A stretch of DNA of 64,000 nt from contig JAQNBH010000007.1 in assembly GCA_028752905.1 (NCBI GenBank), forward strand, positions 12,610,653 through 12,674,652, in the 5' to 3' direction. The notes beneath the pieces were generated by a model, which saw nothing but the letters and a program-made list of their open reading frames with translations, was not told the origin of the DNA and made no database searches. The position numbers and the translations under genes were made by a program. The DNA comes from Cladorhizidae sp. MBARI D1340-BT2. Lineage: Eukaryota; Porifera; Demospongiae; Poecilosclerida; Cladorhizidae. This document shows positions 43,379 through 55,054 of the stretch, one piece after another; positions within the stretch are counted from its first letter, which is position 1, and each line of letters starts with the position of its first letter.

Positions 43379-43684
43379 AATACGCAAGCAACTGTGAAAC
43401 AGTTTCTTCTGAAGCTTCACTCAGTGAACGAGGCCAGTTCCAACATAACAATAGCCCGTGCAATAACTGTGATAGCTGTTCTAAGGAGCTGCCCTCAGCT
43501 TCACCCTCTTTCTCTTTAGTTTTATTTGTTCTGTGCAATGATGCTATCCGTCTCTGAGCTTACTGTGGGACGTATTTTGATGTGGTTAATCGTGTTCTGT
43601 ACCACTGACCTATCCACTGGGTGCTGGTTTTCTGCTGAGTCCGCAAAATACGTTGGCTCTCAGCAGCCAAATTTTATGGATAGC

Positions 43685-44125
43685 ACTACTGACACTAATC
43701 CTCACACTTGCAGAGCTACTGACACTAATCCTCACACTTGCAACTGACACTAATCCTCACACTTGCAGAGCTACTGACACTCAATCTTCTCACTTGCAGA
43801 ACTACTGACAGTAAATCTTCTCACTTGCAAACCTACTGACACTAATCCTCACACTTGCAGAGCTACTGACACTAAATCTTCTCACTTTCAGAGCTACTGA
43901 CACTAAATCTTCTCACTTGCAGAGCTACTGACACTAAATCCTCTCACTTGTAAAGCTACTGACAGTAAATCTTCTCACTTGTAGATCTATTGACACTAAA
44001 TCCTCTCACTTGTAAAGCTACTGACAGTAAATCCTCTCACTTGTAGAGCTACTGACAGTAAATGTTCTCACTTGCAGAGTTACTTAACAGTAAATGTTCT
44101 CACTTGTAGAGCTACTGACAGCAAA
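43685..44125. repeat. 30-bp minisatellite, about 14 copies
   Basis: Unit agctactgacactaaatctt followed by ctcacttgcag, with cctcac and tgta(g/a)a variants and one short unit at 43740. On the minus strand each unit contains GCAA|GTGAGA, a donor-like site. Confidence 0.93.
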
Positions 44126-44943
44126 CCATACTTCTCAATCTAAAGGACACAGGTCCCGGAGAACCCTGGCTGGCTACTCGACAGACTTAACTGCATTTCC
44201 CCAAAGCAGTTTTGCAATTTTCAGTGAGGGTTAATATTTACAGATGGTGACTGGGCAGATGTCTGAATGTTGTGGTCTTTCTGGAATTATTTTCTTGGCC
44301 CACCTACTGTCTATACCCACCTACTGTCTATAGGGAGAGACATCCCTTTTCACCTCCCTCCCCTTCCCCATACGAGACCCATTCCCACCCCCCCCCTTGG
44401 GAAATATTCGTGGATGCCAACCCCGCTTGAGCTGGTCTTCAACTACACCCACTTTACCGTAAAATATAGATTTAATTCTAATCACGACAACCTCAGCTAT
44501 TAAACATGTGGTAAACATCCCTATACATGGTGCAATACACCTGGCGAGGTGCCTTGAATCACCCCTCATTTCATATCCACCCCTACCACAGTCTCGATAA
44601 CCATACTCTGGTGAGCACGCATGCATGGTAGTAGAGGGTGTGGCCAAATGCAATAAATAGTGTTTTTGCCTGGTCAGCATTTTTTAGTTCGTCTGTGTAT
44701 GCATTTTGTTAGAACGTCATGCCAACGTATATGGATACGTCACTTCATGTTTAATAGTTATTCATATGACAAAATGACACAACCATCATGGCAAATAAGA
44801 GACAAGGGTTCTATGGCATTTTTTATTGGACTTCTACTGTGTACTTGTATGAGAGTCTGGCTAGAAACTAACCTGAGTCTGGCTAGAAACTAACCCTCTC
44901 CCCCCACCATGTTGTAAGTTGTACTAAGCTATGATACACCTAC
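44126..44943. other. No gene seen
   Basis: Contains two copies of a 13-bp 'cccacctactgtctata' segment near 44300 and an 18-bp duplication (gagtctggctagaaactaac) at 44852 and 44873, just beyond the minus-strand exon. Confidence 0.55.
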
Positions 44944-45000
44944 CCTCATCTGTGGTGGCTGAAGTTGTGGACTAGAAGTTGCAGGACTCACAACTGGAGA
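44944..45000 (-). CDS. Minus-strand exon 2, Ser/Pro-rich; possible MLX 5' exon
   Basis: Acceptor tttttttttgcatag ends at 45001; donor AGG|GTAGGT. The exon is 57 bp, phase 0 at both ends, reading SPVVSPATSSPQLQPPQMR. It follows exon 1 in phase. The next known minus-strand coding exon with a compatible phase is the MLX-like 23958-23812 segment, 21 kb away, so joining them is inference. Confidence 0.6.
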
Positions 45001-45073
45001 CTATGCAAAAAAAAACATAACATCCCAGAACAGAGGAATAAAGAGATAGAAAATCTTATGACCTTGTACTTAC

Positions 45074-45157
45074 CTCAGACCCTGTCCAAGAACTGGCGCT
45101 AGAGTTCCTACGAATCCTTCCAACCCATCTGTTGAGGTCACTGCTGGTTCTCTTCAT
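45074..45157 (-). CDS. Minus-strand exon 1 with ATG; possible MLX start
   Basis: ATG at 45157, 28 codons (MKRTSSDLNRWVGRIRRNSS, ASSWTGSE), donor GAG|GTAAGT, phase 0. A basic and Ser-rich N-terminus of this sort precedes the bHLH in MLX proteins (human MLX has a Ser-rich stretch and an acidic DDED run), which fits but proves nothing. It lies 470 bp from the divergent LASP1-like ATG. Confidence 0.6.
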
Positions 45158-45626
45158 GGCAGGGAGCTAGTCAAACCACACGAAATACTAGGGTTAAAGG
45201 TCGTTACACACCCTCCCCCCGCCCAGTGCTTTTAGTGGTGTTTACATTCGCGTGAGTGCACGTCTAGTCTAGTCCCCTCCCCACAGTTCCTTCCTCAAGA
45301 TTGATTGAGAGAACCTACTCTTGAGTGAGAGCACTCGCCCCACGCTTGGCGGTAATTGCCCAATTTCTCGGATTATATATTTTTAATGCGAACAATACCA
45401 GGGCGCGGTGGTGCCATGGAGGTTTGGATTGCTCATGTGATGCAAGCCTCGTTTCTACACCGCGAAATAATAAAACGCGAGGTTGCGGTTGAGCGGGTCC
45501 GGCGAGTGTTCTCACTCGACAGTTCCGTGGTTGAAAGCAGTTTGGCGATCCTGAGAGCTAAAGCTAGCTACATTCTTTATACCGTACCTAAAGGAACTGA
45601 AGTGGTGTTGCAGAGCGAAATTCAAG
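45158..45626. promoter_or_regulatory. Putative divergent promoter
   Basis: The interval separates two opposite start codons. It is richer in CpG (e.g. gggcgcggtggtg, aaacgcgaggttgcggttg, gtccggcgagtg) than the surrounding sequence and is free of minisatellites. A TATATA run is at 45374-45381. No transcription start can be fixed from sequence. Confidence 0.5.
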
Positions 45627-45695
45627 ATGAATGTCCCTTGTGCTAAATGCAAGAAGACCGTGTACCCTATGGAAAAGCTAAACTGTCTGGATAAG
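45627..45695 (+). CDS. LASP1: LASP1/nebulette-like LIM domain protein, exon 1
   Basis: ATG at 45627, 23 codons reading MNVPCAKCKKTVYPMEKLNC and LDK, donor AAG|GTAGAT, phase 0. LASP-family proteins start MNxxCARCGK.VYPTEKVNCLDK; the two N-terminal zinc cysteines (C5, C8) are present and the exon ends at the same residue (LDK|) as in vertebrate LASP1. LASP proteins combine a LIM domain, nebulin repeats and an SH3 domain, and act at actin-rich adhesions. Confidence 0.85.
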
Positions 45696-46570
45696 GTAGA
45701 TAATATAAGGCTTACTAAAACCATACTAAAACAATAGGTAGTTTATCCATGTTATTAGGTTGGTTGCTTGGTTGCTAGCTAAGATAATAGCGTAGTTCTT
45801 TAATATAAAATCTCTAGATAGTAGCTAGATAGTAAATCTACTGTTAACAGCAAGCCCTGTGTAACAACGTGTCTATACCTAGCTAGTCAACTAGTCAACT
45901 ACAGTAAGGGACTAGCTATACTTGCCTACCTGGGAGAGTGCACATGGTCCATTTGATAATCTACAAATAGTGTTTAGCTAGCTAGTTGACTGTTGTCTCA
46001 ACCTTTTCATTATCTTGCAAATATGGTCTGTGGCTAAAATTGGTCTGCCCATGCCATTTTAAGGGCAAAAATCTAGCCTTAGCTCAGATACCAGCATCCA
46101 GCCCTTGGATTTGCCCAGGCCCCAACCCTAGCCATGAAGTGACTGCTGCTGGTTGGTATCTAGGCCATGCTTCACATGGAGCGAACTGCTTAAATACCTA
46201 ATTGCAAGAACTGAGCGAGCACCCACTAGGTGTCTAGTTGTGTGCCTTAGGTCTAGCTTTAGTGGAGTCCACTCTATTCAAACTCTCCTATTCATTAGTC
46301 ACTAGACATTTTCCTTCTTCCACCAAACCACTTTTGGCATGACATCATAACTCGTAATAGTCCACCTTGGCAGCATAAATTTGTTTTGTCGTAGGCTATG
46401 CATGTATGGAGATGTTGATTGACATGCATCCCTGTCTTCCAAAGAAAACCCAATGTTGGTTTTTTGGTAGTACTTGGCTTCATCCATTTTTGAGGAGGCT
46501 AAACTGTAATCTTATGTTAAGTAGTGCATTTATTTTTGTAGTGTGAAAAGTAGACCCACCAAGGGTCTGT
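45696..46570. other. LASP1 intron 1, proximal part
   Basis: No arrays and no second gene seen. Many ctagctag runs at 45770-45980. Confidence 0.6.
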
Positions 46571-46574
46571 ACCC

Positions 46575-46660
46575 TCTCCTGATGAAGACTAGAGCATCTA
46601 GTCGACACATTGAGTGAATAAAATTTGAAGTTGATTATTGAGAAGGTGATTTTAAAGCAC
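46575..46660 (+). repeat. Half copy of the palindromic hammerhead-like repeat
   Basis: ctgatgaagactagagcatc, tagtcgacacattgagtgaa, then aatttgaagttgattattga. Right arm only. The 6-bp stem (GACTAG/CTAGTC) is perfect, but the GAAA core has mutated to GACA. Confidence 0.75.
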
Positions 46661-46669
46661 TCATTATAC

Positions 46670-46694
46670 CCCCCCCCCCCCCCCCCCCCCCCCT
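46670..46694. repeat. Poly-C tract
   Basis: About 24 consecutive C. Confidence 0.95.
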
Positions 46695-46931
46695 GATGGG
46701 GGTCGGAGGCAAGCGGGGGGGTCGGGGGCAAGCGCCCAGTATGTGGAAGTGTATGCGAGACCAAGTAGAAATGAGGGGGGAAATGAGGGTTCAATTGTAG
46801 GCTTGGGGTGAAGCTGAAGTCGACGACTTGGAAGTTTTGGTGTGCCCCCCCGAGGACCGAGAATAGCAATAGCTAAAGCAGCGGCAAATGGCTGGACATT
46901 GACACAACCCCAAATCCTCACCTAGAGCTCG

Positions 46932-47097
46932 CGATAACTTGATAACTTCACTGCAGTTGAGGCTATAATTGTGTGTGAGATGTGAATCTACGGTGCCAGC
47001 TGCATGATGCAAGAGATAACTTGATAACTTCACTGCAGTTGAGGCTATAATTGTGTGTGAGATGTGAATCTACGGTGCCAGCTGCATGATGCAAGAA
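46932..47097. repeat. 82-bp tandem duplication
   Basis: gataacttgataacttcact through gccagctgcatgatgcaag, at 46933 and 47015, essentially identical. Confidence 0.92.
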
Positions 47098-47639
47098 GCA
47101 CCCTATCCTCACGTCGAGGTTTCCACCTGTGTGATTATTAGTAGGCGCCGAAGTGTAGACTTGATGAGTCTGCTAGATTTCTCCCGAGGGATTGAAAATG
47201 AACCTTACTAACATGTGTAAATCAATGTCAGCACATGGAAGGAACTCACGTAGGTAATAGGGTTATTGTCTAGCTGCTGCAGTTCTACTTACGTCTTTGG
47301 AATGGAGTATGTCTGTGTCATCAACAGTACGAACACTGACTTGAGTTGTGACTGGCAACCCGATTAAAGCTTCCGATTAGGGTTAACGCTATCTACCCAG
47401 GCTAGAACTTGGATGAGGGGATGAGGGCTTAGTACTTGTGACTTGCGAATTAAAGGAGAAGATGTAGAGCTTAAAATGCGAGTGTTTAGGAGTAGAGTTG
47501 CACGGTTTGCTAGGACTTATGAGTACTGCTAGGGTTAAAATTTTAGGAGTAAAGTACAGTTAGGGTTAAAATGCTAGCAGTTAAAATGCTAGGGATTGGT
47601 GGAGCTGAAATTTATTTTATAGAGGAAGTGCTTTGGTAG

Positions 47640-47995
47640 CAATCAGGGCTAGGGCACAAAGTAAAGACTGCTAGGCTAGGGCATAAAGTAAAGACTGCCA
47701 GGGCTAGGGCACAAAGTTAGGCTAGGGCTAGGGCACAAAGTAAAGACTGCTAGGCTAGGGCACAAAGTAAAGACTGCTAGGCTAGGGCACAAAGTACAGA
47801 CTGCCAGGGCTAGGGCACAAAGTTAGGCTAGGGCTAGGGCACAAAGTAAAGACTAGGCTAGGGCACAAAGTACAGACTGCCAGGGCTAGGGCACAAAATA
47901 CAGACTGCCAGGGCTAGGGCACAAAGTCAAGGCGGCTAGGGCACAAAGTCAAGGCTGCCAGGGCTAGGGCACAAAGTCAAGGCTGCTAGGGCGTG
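47640..47995. repeat. gctagggcacaaagt minisatellite, about 14 copies
   Basis: Units of 20-27 bp around gctagggcacaaagtaaaga followed by ctgc(cag)g. The last units change to gtcaaggctgc. Confidence 0.9.
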
Positions 47996-48339
47996 GTTAT
48001 ATATATACATAAACCACACACTACACTAGGAGAAGTTGAAACCTGTTGCTCTAACAACCATAGTAACAAATTGATCACTTTTCATAGCCAACAAGAAGTT
48101 ATGTATGGTGTTTGTGATGTTCTGTTGCACTGCCAGCAATGCAGTGAGCTGTTGCCCACATAAGATGTTTGGAATGTCTGCCATCGGGAAGGCTAAAATC
48201 GCAACCAACTTCGACTAATTTGTCTTTTTTAATGTGGCATTTTCAATGTTCTGGAAGCAGTAAACTTACAAAATATGATATTATAGCCATGGAAGTTGCC
48301 ACTGAGAGAGTCTTCACGTCAGAGGATTGGATTATAGTG

Positions 48340-48812
48340 GCGGACTAGAGTGGGCTCCACTGTATACAGAGGTGTCCTCATGTCAGAGGACTAGAGTGGG
48401 CTCCACTGTATACAGAGGTGTCCTCATGTCAGAGGGTTAGACTAGAGTGGGATCCACTGTATACAGAGGTGTCCTCATGTCAGAGGGTTGGACTAGAGTG
48501 GGCTCCACTGTATACAGAGGTGTCCTCATGTCAGAGGGTTGGACTAGAGTGGGTTCCACTGTATACAGAGGTGTCCTCATGTCAGAGGGTTGGACTAGAG
48601 TGGGTTCCACTGTATACAGAGGTGTCCTCATGTCAGAGGGTTGGACTAGAGTGGGCTCCACTGTATACAGAGGTGTCCTCATGTCAGAGGGTTGGACTAG
48701 AGTGGGCTCCACTGTATACAGAGGTGTCCTCATGTCAGAGGTTGGACTAGAGTGGGCTCCACTGTATACAGAGGTGTCCTCATGTCAGAGGGTTTGACTA
48801 GAGTGGGCCTTA
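48340..48812. repeat. 51-bp minisatellite, about 9 copies
   Basis: Unit tcatgtcagagggttggact followed by agagtgggctccactgtatacagaggtgtcc (51 bp, 17 codons), hence open frames on both strands. One copy near 48730 lacks two g. Confidence 0.95.
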
Positions 48813-49407
48813 CTTTAATTAAACAGTGATGACATGTTCTAGTTGTCAAGCACCCAATTAGAAAGTGTTTTTTTAAATCAGGTATTACTTTCCAAGTTGA
48901 CTCTGTTGACTTCCATTTGGTAAAGAACACAATAACGATATCTTATTTAAGGATTATGAAAACAACTTCGTTAATTAAAAGTAGGAAAATGCCCCTACGA
49001 CCAGGAGTAATAAGTACATTTTGTAAAGGTTAGGGAGCCATTGCTGTAGAACTTGCTGGTTGCTCTGGACATGCACTTGCATGTGCCAGCTGTAACACAC
49101 ATGAGCCATGTTTATATGACCCGGTTTTAACCCCCAGGGTTTCATTTAGAAAATTGTCCAAGGGGCGGCAACTGGAGGAATCTGGATATTAAGGGGGGGG
49201 GGGCATGATGGTTAAAGATGTGACAAAGTTTCTAATGAATTTTAATAATACAATATCCAAAGGGGGGGAGGGACAAAAAGGTTCCAAGGGGCGGCATCCG
49301 CTTTGTGTGAACACCCTAAAACCTTGTTTCGCTAACACACGTCAATATGTAGATTTTAACACGAAATTGAATCAGGCTGGAAAAATGCCGATGTAAATCA
49401 CGGCTCA

Positions 49408-49862
49408 CCTGTCTGACGCAGCATGCAGCCCAGATGTCTGACGCAGCATGCAGTCTGACGCACCATGCAGCCCAGATGTCTGACGCAGCATGCAGTCTGA
49501 CGCACCATGCAGCCCAGATGTCTGACGCAGCATGCAGTCTGACGCAGCATGCAGCCCAGATGTCTGACGTGGCATGCAGCCCAAATGTCTGATGCAGCAT
49601 GCAGCCCAGATGTCTGACGCAGCATGCAGCCCAGATGTCTGGCGTAGCATGCAGCCCGGATGTCTGGTGTAGCATGCAGCCCAGATGTCTGACGCAGCAT
49701 GCAGCCCAGATGTCTGACGCAGCGTGCAGCCCAGATGTCTGACGCAGCGTGCAGCCCAGATGTCTGGCGGTAGCATGCAGCCCAGATGTCTGGCGTAGCG
49801 TGCAGCCCAGATGTCTGATGCAGCCTGGATGTCTGGCGTAGCATGCAGCCCAGATATTCTAG
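49408..49862. repeat. 25-bp minisatellite, about 18 copies
   Basis: Unit cagcccagatgtctgacgca followed by gcatg, with 16-bp short units (cagtctgacgcaccatg) early in the array. The minus-strand frames of 119-193 codons are artefacts. Confidence 0.95.
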
Positions 49863-50117
49863 CACATTGCTGTTTGAACACTGTTGAGTAAGCATAAAGG
49901 AGTATGCTCTTAAAACCATGATTGGTAAGGACATATGCGCTCACAACCTGCGTAGCGCTTGTAGCTAAATAATGCTGACCAAGCAATGACTCCCTGGCGT
50001 GGTTTCATCAGGTGTGCGTTATTTTATGTGCTGGAGTTCTATGACTGATGACGTAAGTTGAGCTTGACTAAGAAGAAGTCGTGCAAGGCGACCCAGAAGA
50101 TATAATTAATAACTCCC

Positions 50118-51455
50118 ATCCTGGGAGGAGTCCTAGGCCTAGCAGTAGTCCAGCACTTGACCATCCTGGGAGGAGTCCTATGCCTAGCAGTGGCCCAGCA
50201 CTTGACCAGCCTGGGAGGAGTCCTAGGCCTAGCAGTAGTCCAGCACTTGACCAGCCTGGGAGGAGTCCTAGGCCCAGCACTTGACCATCCTGGGAGGAGT
50301 CCTAGGCCTAGCAGTAGTCCAAGCACTTGACCATCCTGGGAGGAGTCCTAGGCCTAGCAGTAGTCCCAGCACTTGACCAGCCTGGGAGGAGTCCTAGGCC
50401 TAGCAGTAGTCCCAGCACTTGACCATCCTGGGAGGAGTCCTAGGCCTAGCAGTAGCTTGACCAGCCTGGGAGGAGTCCTAGGCCTAGCAGTGGCCCAGCA
50501 CTTGACCATCCTGGGAGGAGTCCTAGGCCTAGCAGTAGTCCCAGCACTTGACCATCCTGGGAGGAGTCCTAGGCCTAGCAGTAGTCCAAGCACTTGACTA
50601 GCCTGGAGGAGTCCTAGGCCTAGCAGTAGTCCCAGCACTTGACCATCCTGGGAGGAGTCCTAGGCCTAGCAGTAGTCCAAGCACTTGACCAGCCTGGAGG
50701 AGTCCTAGGCCTAGCAGTAGTCCAGCACTTGACCATCCTGGGAGGAGTCCTAGGCCTAGCAGTAGTCCCAGCACTTGACCAGCCTGGGAGGAGTCCTAGG
50801 CCTAGCAGTGGCCCAGCACTTGACCATCCTGGGAGGAGTCCTAGGCCTAGCAGTACCAGCACTTGACCATCCTGGGAGAAGTCTTAGGCCTAGCAGTAGT
50901 CCTAGCACTTGACCATCCTGGGAGGAGTCCTAGGCCTAGCAGTAGTCCAAGCACTTGACCATCCTGGGAGGAGTCCTAGGCCTAGCAGTAGTCCCAGCAC
51001 TTGACCAGCCTGGGAGGAGTCCTAGGCCTAGCAGTAGTCCCAGCACTTGACCATCCTGGGAGGAGTCCTAGGCCTAGCAGTAGTCCAAGCACTTGACCAT
51101 CCTGGGAGGAGTCCTAGGCCTAGCAGTAGTCCTAGCACTTGACCAGCCTGGGAGGAGTCCTAGGCCTAGCAGTAGTCCCAAAACTTGACCATCCTGGGAG
51201 GAGTCCTAGGCCTAGCAGTAGTCCAGCACTTGACCATCCTGGGAGGAGTCCTAGGCCTAGCAGTAGTCCCAGCACTTGACCATCCTGGGAGGAGTCCTAG
51301 GCCTAGCAGTAGTCCCAACACTTGACCATCCTGGGAGGAGTCCTAGGCCTAGCAGTAGTCCCAGCACTTGACCATCCTGGGAGGAGTCCTAGGCCTAGCA
51401 GTAGTCCCAACACTTGACCATCCTGGGAGGAGTCCTAGGCCTAGCAGTAGTCCCA
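50118..51455. repeat. 46-bp minisatellite, about 29 copies
   Basis: Unit catcctgggaggagtcctag followed by gcctagcagtagtcccagcacttgac. Variants: catc/cagc, gtcc(c/a)a, gtggccc, and deletions at 50270, 50450 and 50855. The unit contains the palindrome tcctaggcctag. Confidence 0.97.
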
Positions 51456-51654
51456 GCTATTTGGTAAGCTATTGGAGTTGCTCACTTTGTTACGGTGTGC
51501 ATTGTGTGCCGAGTATAAAACCCCAGGGAGCACGGGGTCAAGCCCATTGTATGTCTGTCAGCAGCTGCCATCTTTCCCCCTCCAGACCTGCCATGCCCTT
51601 GCTCCTTCAATGTCTATGCCAAAGTGCCATCATCATGCTGTTTGCACCTGCCAC

Positions 51655-51905
51655 ACCCTTCTCCTAGATGGGACACACCCTTTCCCTAGACTTGTCACAC
51701 CTTCTCCTGGATTAGCCACACCCTTTCCCTAGACTAGCCACACCCTTTTCTTAGATGTGTCACACCCTTTTCCTAGTCTTGTCACAACCTTCTCCTGGAT
51801 TAGCCACACCCTTTCCCTAGACTAGCCACACCCTTCTCCAAGACTAGCCACACCCTTTCCATAGACTAGCCACACCCTTCTCTTACACTTGCCACACACT
51901 TCTCC
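51655..51905. repeat. 23-bp minisatellite, about 11 copies
   Basis: Unit gccacacccttctcctagac followed by tag/ttg; irregular. Confidence 0.9.
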
Positions 51906-52620
51906 TTTGTTGTACCAGCGATGTGCCGTAGATGCGAGCGTGTCCTGAACAAAAATCGCTCCTTGAACCTTCGGCTGGCTCAGACAATTTGACCTTTAGG
52001 TTGATCCCGACTGCAAACTAAATGCCGCATGCCTAGCTTTTAGGCAGGTCTATAATGAGGTAAAATTAGCTGGTGCCATTTGTGTTTATAAAATAGTACG
52101 CGCTTATATGCCTGACTTGAATGGTGTTAATCAGTTTAATTGTTTCTATGCTTGTTGTTTTAGCTGCCGTGTAGAGAAGATCAAGTGTATATGCTTACTC
52201 TAACAACAACACTGCACCCACATACATGGTGTTTTGTACATAACAATTAGATTTTTTCTGTGTCTTGAGGCACCGGAAGGGTAACCTGTGGGTGACACTT
52301 GTACATGATCATGTTCGTGGAGACATTGCAACTGCAGCTCTGTCTGGTTCCCAGTATTGAAACACTGACCCTGGAGGAATTGCCTTGTGAGCCAGATTTA
52401 ATGTGAGAAAGGTTAGAAGTGCTGAGCATAGAGGATTCCATTTGGCAATGGCTTTTAGCTCCGTGTCCACTGGTACATGTGTGTCTAATTTTGTGATTTC
52501 CCAGAGAGAACGTACGTACATAAGTATTGATCACACACAGGATAGCAGAGCCTGACTCTGATCTACAGGCCCTAACTATTAGCTTGATCTTAGTCCTAGC
52601 TTTCCCCCTGGCCGTAGGCA
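51906..52620. other. LASP1 intron sequence, no exon seen
   Basis: A 128-codon minus-strand frame (52247-52633) has no motif and ends in the next array. Not called. Confidence 0.55.
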
Positions 52621-52624
52621 TAAC

Positions 52625-52900
52625 CCTAACCATCTAGCCCTAGCCTAGCCCTAGCCTAGCCCTTGACTTGGTCCTAGCTCTAATCCTGGCCCTAGCCTAG
52701 CCCTTGACTTGGTCCTAGCTCTAATCCTAGCCCTAGCCTAGCCCTTGACTTGGTCCTAGCTCTAATCCTAGCCCTAGCCTAGCCCTTGACTTGGTCCTAG
52801 CTCTAATCCTGGCCCTAGCCTAGCCCTTGACTTGGTCCTAGCTCTAATCCTAGCCCTAGCATAGCCCTTGACTTGGTCCTAGCTCTAAGCCTAGGCTTTT
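52625..52900. repeat. 48-bp CCTAGC-rich minisatellite, about 5.5 copies
   Basis: Unit ctagcctagcccttgacttg followed by gtcctagctctaatcctagccc. Confidence 0.93.
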
Positions 52901-52923
52901 GTAACAGGAGTTTTTCCTAAGTG

Positions 52924-52946
52924 TGGGGGGGGGGGGGGGGGGGGGG
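52924..52946. repeat. Poly-G tract
   Basis: About 22 consecutive G, about 300 bp upstream of LASP1 exon 2. Confidence 0.95.
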
Positions 52947-53240
52947 TACTTTCTTGGTACTCACTTGTTACAGAGGTAAACAAACGCTCTGAAAGGTGAG
53001 AGGTTCATGAATGAGTGATCTCCCTTGGAAGAAACGGTGGAGATTTTCAAAATGAAAAGGGGGTGGAGAGAAATTTCTGTTGGGGGGTGGGGATATCCTT
53101 GTTTGACTTGCATAGCTTAGTCATTCACCTTCCTCAAGCACACTCGCACACCCACCCTCACTCATCACACACACACTAATGCCTGTGGTGAATGCTACCA
53201 TTAATTAACAAGTATATTGGGCTTGTTTGGTCCTGTGTAG

Positions 53241-53335
53241 GTGTGGCATAAAGCGTGCTTCACCTGTGAGCATTGTGGTCTCAAGTTGACGATGAAGACT
53301 TACAAGGGCTACAATAAGATTCCGTACTGCAACAC
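53241..53335 (+). CDS. LASP1: LASP1/nebulette-like LIM domain protein, exon 2
   Basis: Acceptor tttggtcctgtgtag ends at 53240; donor AACAC|GTAAGT. In phase with exon 1 it reads [20 protein letters not shown] and [12 protein letters not shown]. The remaining zinc ligands of the LIM domain are present: H and C in WHKAC, C and C in CEHC, and the C of YCN. The last His would come from the next exon (family YCN.HYP). It ends in phase 2, as in vertebrate LASP1. No nebulin-repeat or SH3 exon was found to the right, so the gene either continues beyond 64 kb or its later exons escaped me. Confidence 0.88.
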
Positions 53336-53344
53336 GTAAGTTCA

Positions 53345-53490
53345 TGAATACACTCAGGCACTCTCACTCACACACTCACACACACATTCACAAACACACA
53401 TCACATGGACATACGCCACACACACACTCATACACACTCACACATGCACATACACCACACTCACTCACATACACTCCCACACACACTTGA
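53345..53490. repeat. CA-rich simple repeat
   Basis: Interrupted cacac and actcacaca repeats. Confidence 0.85.
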
Positions 53491-53819
53491 TTCATGCAGT
53501 ACCAGAAACACATGAAGAACAAACTAAATGATATCCACAAGTTCTCTAACAAGCCTTGCCTTGCAGAGTGAGATGGATGTGCCCACAGATAGGTGTTCTG
53601 ACAGATACGCTCACCAAATCATTGGGCATACATAGCTACCACCTGCCCACTTCATTACTAGGGGGAAGCAATTTTCATCCCTCAATGTTTCCCCCCATCC
53701 TGGGCATTTTTTCTCTCTCAAATTTCCTAGTTGGGTGGGCTTAGTTTAGTTGTGTATTGGGCATGATAAGATTGTCTTTCTGTTGGACGTGCCCAACCAA
53801 CTCTTGCTGACATAATAGA

Positions 53820-54145
53820 ATAAATGACCTTCTCAAAAGTCAACTTAAGATTAACTCTCTCGACATTTCGACTCAATACTCTAGCCTTCATCAGGAATAA
53901 TGGATGCTTAGAGCGTGACTAATGGATGACAGGAGCAGGACTATTCGAAACATTGAGTAAATTTCAAGTGGACTATTGAGAAGGTCATTGTAATTTTATT
54001 ATGTCAGCTGAGAGTTTGTTTAGAGTTATTAAAAGTCGTTTCTGGATGTTTCTGCTGGATGATCTTTGCATTTGTCAGGAATTAATTATTCCTGAGAAGA
54101 CGAGAGAATCTTGATCATTGAGGAAGTCATTGTATTGTGCTGTAC
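53820..54145. repeat. Palindromic hammerhead-like repeat, diverged, plus a second partial copy
   Basis: accttctcaaaagtcaactt...ctctcgacatttcgactcaa...ccttcatcaggaataat and then attcgaaacattgagtaaat...attgagaaggtcattgtaat...gtcagctgagag form the two arms. A more degraded copy follows at 54020-54145 (cgtttctggatgtttctgct ... tcattgaggaagtcattgta). Confidence 0.75.
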
Positions 54146-54229
54146 TGCCAAACCGCAAACCTTTCTTGTGTAAGACATCTCAGGTTTTTCTGCGGGAAGT
54201 CTACACCACATATCAGCACCAAGGCTAGG

Positions 54230-54525
54230 TTCTTGGGTTAGGGGTAGGGCTGCGCATTCTAGGGCTAGGGCTACGGTATTTTTGTGTTATGTTTAGGGCT
54301 GCATATTCTAGGGCTAGACACGGTATTCTTGATTAGCATTAGGGCTGCACATTCTAGGGCTATTGCATTCATGGGTTAAGGTTAGGGCTGCACATTCTAG
54401 GACTAGGGCTATTGCATTCATGGGTTAAGGTTAGGGCTGCATATTCTAGGGCCAGGGCTACGGTATTTTTGGGTTAGGGCTCCATATTCTAGGGCTATGG
54501 TATGCTAGGATTAGGGTGAAGGAAT
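54230..54525. repeat. Irregular gcacattctagggctaggg minisatellite
   Basis: About 6 copies of 'gggctgcatattctagggctagggctacggtattttt gggttag' of 40-47 bp, diverged. Confidence 0.85.
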
Positions 54526-55050
54526 ATGCTTGAGTCTAAGGATAGCCTTTCCTAGGGCTGGATGGTAAGCCTTGGATAGTGCCACGTAAGACAAGAAACT
54601 CGTGCTAATTCTCCATGTCAATCCAGCCCTCTGATTTTTCATCTCATTTTCACGCTCCACCTGGTGTCTTTCAGTTTCCATGGAATGCAATAACGAGCAT
54701 TCTTCCAGTCATGAACAAGTGTGTTAGTTAACGGTTTTATTATTATGAATGCTTGTTTAGTAAGCCCCGAGTACTAATTAGCCAAAAAAATATCTTGCTA
54801 GTTAACACCTAGTTGTGTGTACATTGGGCCTTTCTCTTCGCTTGTTTGGGAATGGCCACTGTGGAGCAATGGTGGGGAACAAGACTGAGGCATTGTGTAC
54901 TGCTTGTGTTGTTGCTGGTGCCAGTGTAGCTGTAGTGTCTACCAGATGTCCTTTTGTTCCTGGCTGGCACTTGAGAGCTGTTCATCGGGAAGACGGTTCA
55001 GTGAATGCACTTTACATGTACATGAGAGCCAGCTGTCATTTGGGTGTGGG
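54526..55050. other. No gene seen
   Basis: A plus-strand frame at 54815-55054 (MCTLGLSLRLFGNG...) has no motif or splice support. Confidence 0.55.
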
Positions 55051-55054
55051 TTAG

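Noticed and set aside
43184..43538. Serine/asparagine-rich and tyrosine-rich frames around 43.2-43.5 kb
   Set aside because: They translate trinucleotide microsatellites; the short non-repetitive ends (QFLLKLHSVNEASSNITIAR plus, EGSSLEQLSQLLHGLLL minus) are open on both strands and show no family.
53556..53744. LASP1 exon 3 candidate after ccttgccttgcag
   Set aside because: The in-phase frame is open but has no LASP or nebulin similarity and ends at a stop after 62 codons.
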